A DNA stretch of 9,210 bases from Desulfobacterales bacterium. Its GTDB lineage: Bacteria; Desulfobacterota; Desulfobacteria; Desulfobacterales; 4be13. The DNA is taken from assembly GCA_029940115.1 (NCBI GenBank), contig JAOZRQ010000267.1, positions 1 to 9,210 on the forward strand. The letters are read 5' to 3'. Numbering within the stretch: the first letter of the stretch is position 1; each line of letters starts with the position of its first letter. Under the pieces are notes generated by a model. That model made no database searches, had not been told where the DNA came from, and saw only the letters and a list, made by a program, of their open reading frames with translations. Shown piece after piece: positions 6,301-9,210 of this stretch. Position numbers and translations under genes: made by a program.

Positions 6301-8935
6301 ATGCGGTCTCATATCCGCCGGTCCACGCGTTCACAGTGAATGTGTAGTCGCTGGCCGGCATGGGCACACTGTACTGGCCAGTCACGGGATCGGTCCAGAC
6401 CGTGCCGAGCTCGTAATTGATTGAGGCGAAGAGGGGCCAGCCGGTGTTGGCATCCGTCACCTTTCCTGAAACCGTGCGGGACTCGGTCTGAACATCCATA
6501 TACCATGTGACCGCCACGCTCTTCCCGTCGGGGCCAGTGACTTCGCCGGTCACGCTGGTGGGCAGGGATGCAGTGTACTCATATGTCCACATGTTGGTGT
6601 AAAAGGTCCAGTCCGGCGCATAATCCGGCTCCAGTGGGGAACTCGCCGGGGTCATTGCCACGTTCTCCAGGCTGATGCCATCGCTGATCCTCACAGAGAT
6701 CGCATTGGTGGTCTGAATCTGAAGCGTGATTTTATCTTTGGGACTGTATGGGCCCGAAGGCGTCAGTGTGGGATTCGTCCCGACGGGGAGGGAAAAATCG
6801 AGCACAAATCCCACCTCATCCGGGCAGGGCTGGCCCGAGGCGTCAAAGCCGTTGGCTGTAACCGTCACCTCCGACGCGCCGCCCTCCAGACCGGTCAGTT
6901 CATAGCTGGTCTGTCCTCCCGGCACCAATGCCGTCTTGCCGTCATATGTGATGCCCCAGCTCGCCACATCGGTCCCCTTCAGGGGAATGGTCACGCTCCC
7001 GCCGATGCGGACTTGGGGAAGATCGTCGGTGTTCACCTGATTCACGGGGCAGTTCGCGGGGGAATAGATGTTGATGGTGCAGACCTTGGCATCATCGCAC
7101 GGACTGCCGTCCGGTCCGAAGCCTCTGGCCGTGACGGTGACTTGGTCCATGTCCTTCAGCAGTCCCTCCACTTGGTGCATGATCTTGGTTCCCGGGACGA
7201 TGGTGGTCTTCCCCTTGTAGGTGATGGCCCAAGTGTCCACATTGGTTCCGGAGAGCGGAATGAAGATACACCCGCCGATCATTCCCGGCAGGATGGCCGC
7301 CTCATTCACCGAGTTCACCGGACATGCCGACCGTTGCATCGGCACGTTGACGACGGTCTGGGCCGCCGAGGTGACTTGGAGGTTCGTATGCGTCACGGAC
7401 TCATAACCGGGCGCGCGGAAGGTCACGTCGTAAACGCCGTCTGTGAGCATGCGGTAATACCTGCCGAATGCCGCGCGGCTTTTGTAGGGATGCCGATACT
7501 CGGGCGCGTTGAGATATCTGTCATCCATGCCCTTCATGTTGTCGTCGATGCCGTGGACGAATATCTCCGCCTCAATGGCCGCGCCGGTGGCCGCGTCCGT
7601 GATGTGCCCGGTGAGGGTGGAACGCGACGGCCTGTCCAGCATGATCATCGCGGCTTCGATATTATCCTCGCAGATCACCGGTATCGCGTCCGGCGGGGGA
7701 ATGAATTCCCTTGCCAGCTCGATGGTGTAGGAGAACGTACCGTGAACGCCGTAGGAATAGTCGTTCAGGTCTCCCTGGGTTGGATAAAGCCCCCAAGCCG
7801 GTGCCGGATCATAATGGCCGTGGGGATACTGGGTCGTTCCGTCTTCATTAACAAATCCGGGGGTTGCCTCAGCCATCGCGACGCCGAGTTCCTCCAGCGC
7901 GTCCATGTCCGGAGCAACCGCGCCGTCGGCATGGCCATAAGGATACAGGACCCACTCGCCATGAGTATGGTAAGAGACCCCGGCCAGGAAATGATGGGAG
8001 TCGAGAAGCGCCTTTATGGCCTGGTTCTCCAGCTCAGAAAACGGTTCGGGCCCGTGATACACCGATGAATCCGTATCATTCGAGGTTCCGACCGGTCCCC
8101 ACTCGAATCCGTAGTTCCGGTTCGGGTCAACGCCGTCGGGACCGTATCCGTTTCGGTCATCATCGTCAAACTGACCATTTGCGTTGTTGTCCCGGATGTT
8201 CTTTCTCCAAAGGTTCTCAATCTGGGAGGTCACGATCTTGTGACCGTTCGGGTTCATCAGCGGGACAAACCATATTTGGCTGTCATTCACACGCTGTGTG
8301 ATGGTCTCTTCGGTTCCGTAATTCTCTATCAGATGGTTCAGAATCGCCATGGTCACTTCAAGGCTCATCGGCTCCCTGGAGTGATGCAGCCCCATGTAAT
8401 AGATGCCCGGCTCATCCTCTTCCACCGCCACATTGTCGGAGACCTTCATGGCCCAGATCTCGTGGTTGAAATCCGCATAGTCCTCGTCTCCATCCTCGTA
8501 ATAAATCTTTCCCCAACTGTCTCCGATGTCGTACAGCTTGCAGATGTCAGGATGCGCGGCCTCGATCTCCTGAAGCTCCGCGAGCGTCTGTTCGTAATCC
8601 CGATACCCCTCAAGCACATCCCTGCTCTTTTTCTTCAGATTTTTGCTGATCTGGGTCTCGGTCTGGGTGACTTCCACGTCAAACCCGCGTTTCACCAAGT
8701 CCCGGTATTCGGCCATGGTCGTCACAATGTCGAGATAGACGCCGGGTCTGTAAGCGCCCACGTCATACTTGGGAGAGAGAAATCCTTTGGCAACTGCTTG
8801 GTCCGGGTTGTGAAACCGGACGACCACCTTCTCATCTCCGGGAATATCCGATCCGGCCACCGCGCTCTGGGAAAAGAGCGCGATTGCCGCGAGGATCAGT
8901 ATCCCGATGATGGCATACTTCATCTTTCCTTCCAT
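3380..8935 (-). CDS. Secreted multidomain M14 zinc carboxypeptidase with beta-helix and dockerin-like C-terminus
   Basis: Numbering from ATG 8935 (1851 aa). Signal peptide 1-27 (KYAIIGILILAAIALF core, AVA-G cleavage). M14 peptidase about 106-432 with zinc ligands His185 and Glu188 (HSRE) and His323, Arg244 (LWRKN), Asn272-Arg273 (DPNRN), Tyr384 and catalytic Glu406 (YTIEL): all key residues are present, so activity is expected. Then: carboxypeptidase regulatory-like domain 440-535; two CPVN modules 538-714; Ig-like 720-815; second regulatory-like domain 820-894; MAM/adhesin-like jelly roll 898-1068; possible third regulatory-like domain 1074-1165; another jelly roll 1172-1298; fibronectin III-like 1299-1380; beta-helix 1384-1755; dockerin-like 1760-1836. 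Probably exported and acting on extracellular peptides or anchored by its C-terminus. ATG 8935 is preferred because AAAGGAAAAGG precedes it; TTG 8953 lacks a ribosome binding site, and ATG 8923 also leaves an intact signal peptide. Much larger than ordinary M14 enzymes (300-450 aa). Monocistronic here. Confidence 0.93.
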   Translation of the reverse strand: MEGKMKYAIIGILILAAIALFSQSAVAGSDIPGDEKVVVRFHNPDQAVAKGFLSPKYDVGAYRPGVYLDIVTTMAEYRDLVKRGFDVEVTQTETQISKNLKKKSRDVLEGYRDYEQTLAELQEIEAAHPDICKLYDIGDSWGKIYYEDGDEDYADFNHEIWAMKVSDNVAVEEDEPGIYYMGLHHSREPMSLEVTMAILNHLIENYGTEETITQRVNDSQIWFVPLMNPNGHKIVTSQIENLWRKNIRDNNANGQFDDDDRNGYGPDGVDPNRNYGFEWGPVGTSNDTDSSVYHGPEPFSELENQAIKALLDSHHFLAGVSYHTHGEWVLYPYGHADGAVAPDMDALEELGVAMAEATPGFVNEDGTTQYPHGHYDPAPAWGLYPTQGDLNDYSYGVHGTFSYTIELAREFIPPPDAIPVICEDNIEAAMIMLDRPSRSTLTGHITDAATGAAIEAEIFVHGIDDNMKGMDDRYLNAPEYRHPYKSRAAFGRYYRMLTDGVYDVTFRAPGYESVTHTNLQVTSAAQTVVNVPMQRSACPVNSVNEAAILPGMIGGCIFIPLSGTNVDTWAITYKGKTTIVPGTKIMHQVEGLLKDMDQVTVTARGFGPDGSPCDDAKVCTINIYSPANCPVNQVNTDDLPQVRIGGSVTIPLKGTDVASWGITYDGKTALVPGGQTSYELTGLEGGASEVTVTANGFDASGQPCPDEVGFVLDFSLPVGTNPTLTPSGPYSPKDKITLQIQTTNAISVRISDGISLENVAMTPASSPLEPDYAPDWTFYTNMWTYEYTASLPTSVTGEVTGPDGKSVAVTWYMDVQTESRTVSGKVTDANTGWPLFASINYELGTVWTDPVTGQYSVPMPASDYTFTVNAWTGGYETASQTVAASETAVDFALNADSGCGAPGYQLGGMFLETFDNCSLPSGWMVNDTIGAGDVWAFDDPGGRENQTGGSGCFAISDSDHAGEVNMDTELTSPAIDCSALTQVTLDFKYDFDTFSGADVADVNVSNDGGATWTTIWTRTGNDDRGPQRAAIDITGQAAGQADVRIRFHHSNAFYEVFWQIDDVRVYDPNVLPCGVPASGGLVVGNVSNVTTGQFLSLATIDDGQGHAAATAAMPDQPAGNSGFYSLYLPASGSANLSVFRPGYVSDQGMATVPQLGVVRRDFQLTTEDPGEALDNTELAWTFSGDFEWLTQREITSDGSDAIQNGDIADNQTVEVSTTLTGPGRVVFHWKVSSEENWDYLSFYIDDELATQISGEVDWHEEHVELPLGSHDLRWAYEKDGSVSEGEDSGWLDQISFDPRTPVTPETQISGDGVTISWPPVSATGVQGYHMYRNSVKITETPVTGDTFTDETPPMWIDQCYAVTAVYADGESAFSGPSCLMPHGAVLYVDAEAAGGNMGSSWTHAFIQLQSALAIALPGDEIWVAGGTYRPDHDLEDGGYTDDREATFRLPKSIAIYGGFDGTETRRDQRNCRDNLTILTGDIGVAGDDEDNSFHVVTAIDTYRDTVLDGFTICDGNAVDVSWRNRVGAGMFNDNSDPTLRNIVFADNYAEYRGGAMYNQHGDPLMINVTFDGNMGGDGAAMFNRDWSWPVLVNATFVGNFGDNGGAMYNLENSMPVIINATFVNNEALDYGGAICNEDNSNPIIVNSILWDNIAVDGGYQIFDASRSRDVGSDSETLVMHSIVEGGWDGEGNLATDPMLVDADKMDLRLRSASPAIDAGDDVLLTYGGVESVQFDAVGNPRVVGTVDMGSFERAVAVGTHHSADADTDNRISLSEMLRVIQLYNIGVYHCDPDGEDGYGGGTGDMSCAAHNSDYNPTDWRISLSELLRLIQLYNSDGYVLDETTEDGISPK
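3428..3658 (-). other. Dockerin-like domain with two ISLSE-LLR motifs
   Basis: Residues 1760-1836 contain RISLSEMLRVIQLYN and RISLSELLRLIQLYN, two copies of one half-domain separated by a spacer with two Cys. The first has a full EF-hand-type loop: Asp1764, Asp1766, Asp1768, Ser1772, Glu1775. The second keeps Glu1825 but has Tyr and Pro at the first two acidic positions, so it probably does not bind calcium in the canonical way. Classical dockerins bind cohesins; none is in the window, so the partner or anchoring role is unknown. Confidence 0.7.
3671..4786 (-). other. Right-handed beta-helix with GGAMYN-type repeats
   Basis: Starts with YVDAEAAGGNMGSSWTHAF and ends near DAVGNPRVVGTVDMGSFE, the usual limits of this extracellular fold. 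GAGMFN, GGAMYN, GAAMFN, GGAMYN and GGAICN begin at residues 1527, 1553, 1578, 1604 and 1631, a 25-27 residue spacing (bases 4028-4357). The repeats resemble the GGA(I/L) signature of chlamydial polymorphic outer-membrane repeats. It probably forms a stalk or binding surface rather than an enzyme. Confidence 0.7.
6794..7324 (-). repeat. Tandem pair of about 91-residue CPVN modules
   Basis: Two successive modules start at Cys538 and Cys629, 91 residues apart. Shared features in order: CPVN.VN, I.GG, IPL.GT.V..W.ITY.GKT, VPG, VTVTA.GF, and G.PC near the end. Three conserved Cys-Pro or Pro-Cys positions suggest disulfides in an extracellular beta-sandwich. I do not recognise the family. The repeat is clear at protein level and diverged at DNA level, so it is not recent. 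Confidence 0.75.
8855..8935 (-). other. Sec signal peptide of the carboxypeptidase
   Basis: A short basic start (MEGKMK) is followed by the hydrophobic run YAIIGILILAAIALF and a small-residue site, AVA before GSD, consistent with signal peptidase I cleavage after residue 27. No Cys follows, so it is not a lipoprotein. Confidence 0.85.
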
Positions 8936-8939
8936 TTTT

Positions 8940-8950
8940 CCTTTTCCTTT
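8940..8950 (-). promoter_or_regulatory. Purine-rich ribosome binding site choosing ATG 8935
   Basis: On the reverse strand AAAGGAAAAGG lies 4 bases before ATG 8935; the first AGG is about 10 bases away. No comparable motif precedes TTG 8953, so the shorter start is favoured. ATG 8923 has GGAAGG with only four spacer bases. Confidence 0.5.
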
Positions 8951-8980
8951 CAAACATGAATTTAAGGGTTTAAGAAATGG

Positions 8981-9067
8981 TCAGTAGATCGAAACCCGGT
9001 TTCAGCCTCAGGGGACTGGGCATCCAGATTCAGAAACCGGGTTTCTTTGCCCTTTTCGATCTACTGA
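8981..9067. repeat. Double-hairpin inverted repeat upstream of the carboxypeptidase gene
   Basis: Left arm 8981-9003 and right arm 9033-9067 are inverted copies. The outer part TCAGTAGATCG and the inner part AAACCCGGTTTC both match, but the right arm carries 12 extra bases between them. Each arm contains its own small palindrome, GAAACC-C-GGTTTC and GAAACC-G-GGTTTC. The element ends 45 bases before ATG 8935, so it lies in the promoter or leader of the giant gene. I see no convincing -35/-10 pair nearby. Confidence 0.8.
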
Positions 9068-9087
9068 TGGTGATCAAATACCATTCG

Positions 9088-9099
9088 GATTTGCCAATC
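9088..9099. repeat. Small palindrome related to the left-edge palindrome
   Basis: GATT (9088-9091), TGCC loop, AATC (9096-9099). It is a shorter, decayed counterpart of the palindrome at 1-18 (GGATTTGGCAATCC versus GGATTTGCCAATCG). The rest of 9068-9136 holds nothing I can recognise. Confidence 0.35.
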
Positions 9100-9136
9100 G
9101 AACCGGGCAAGAAAGCATCGGCGGCCTCACCACCCA

Positions 9137-9210
9137 GATCTCGGGGGCTTCGGCATGAGCTCAGACTTCGGCGAGCTCAGACTTCGGCGAGCTCAGACTT
9201 CGGCGAGCTC
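9137..9210. repeat. 16-bp tandem repeat running off the right edge
   Basis: GAGCTCAGACTTCGGC is repeated exactly at 9157-9172, 9173-9188 and 9189-9204, with GAGCTC starting a fourth copy at 9205-9210. A degenerate 18-base copy precedes it at 9137-9154. Each unit contains the palindrome GAGCTC. The forward frame through the repeats has no stop because 16 bases read in three frames as ELRLRRAQTSASSDFG, but there is no sign of a gene. The true copy number lies outside the window. Confidence 0.85.

Noticed and set aside
5618..8959. Further forward open frames at 5618-6424, 7013-8068 and 8240-8959
   Set aside because: All are antisense shadows of the same reverse-strand gene, with no recognisable motifs and no supporting ribosome binding sites.
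8954..9136. Riboswitch, tRNA or small RNA upstream of the carboxypeptidase gene
   Set aside because: The only structure is the dispersed-type inverted repeat; no conserved riboswitch core or cloverleaf could be found.
9155..9210. Start of a new forward gene (ATG at 9155, open to the edge)
   Set aside because: The sequence is only the 16-bp tandem repeat with no ribosome binding site; the open frame is a by-product of the repeat.

Overview
The window looks like chromosomal DNA from a repeat-rich, moderately GC-rich Gram-negative bacterium. The style of the large secreted protein (M14 peptidase, beta-helix, paired ISLSELLR-type dockerin-like motifs) and the many dispersed palindromes suggest an anaerobic deltaproteobacterium such as a Desulfobacterales member. 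That placement is inference from sequence style; no rRNA or marker gene is present.

Layout. Positions 1-82 hold a small hairpin and possibly the last codons of an upstream gene. Positions 83-2581 (+) encode the large molybdopterin-binding subunit of a xanthine dehydrogenase / 4-hydroxybenzoyl-CoA reductase family enzyme. All core motifs are present, but a heptanucleotide repeat array about 140 bp long sits in frame inside it. Twenty-one bases downstream, with a strong ribosome binding site, is a Phd/YefM-type antitoxin gene (2603-2866, +). Its 3' end is made of repeat DNA and no toxin follows.

Positions 2858-3311 are non-coding and almost entirely repeats: two direct copies of a 70-nt double-hairpin element, a nested palindrome between them, and a MITE-like element of about 137 bp with 25/26-bp terminal inverted repeats and a possible 8-bp target duplication. 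A hairpin at 3332-3359 separates this from the convergent giant gene.

Positions 3380-8935 (-) encode a secreted multidomain protein of about 1851 residues: signal peptide, complete M14 zinc carboxypeptidase domain, several beta-sandwich modules (including a tandem pair of 91-residue CPVN modules I do not recognise), a right-handed beta-helix with GGAMYN-like repeats, and a C-terminal dockerin-like domain. Its upstream region (8954-9210) holds another double-hairpin inverted repeat, a small palindrome, and a 16-bp tandem array that runs off the right edge.

The two transcription units are convergent and functionally unrelated: a cytoplasmic molybdoenzyme subunit plus an orphan antitoxin, and an exported peptidase probably acting outside the cell. 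The most unusual theme is repeat DNA entering or modifying genes: the heptamer array inside the molybdoenzyme, the antitoxin ending in repeats, and the MITE-like element between the convergent genes. No complete new multi-gene system is visible.
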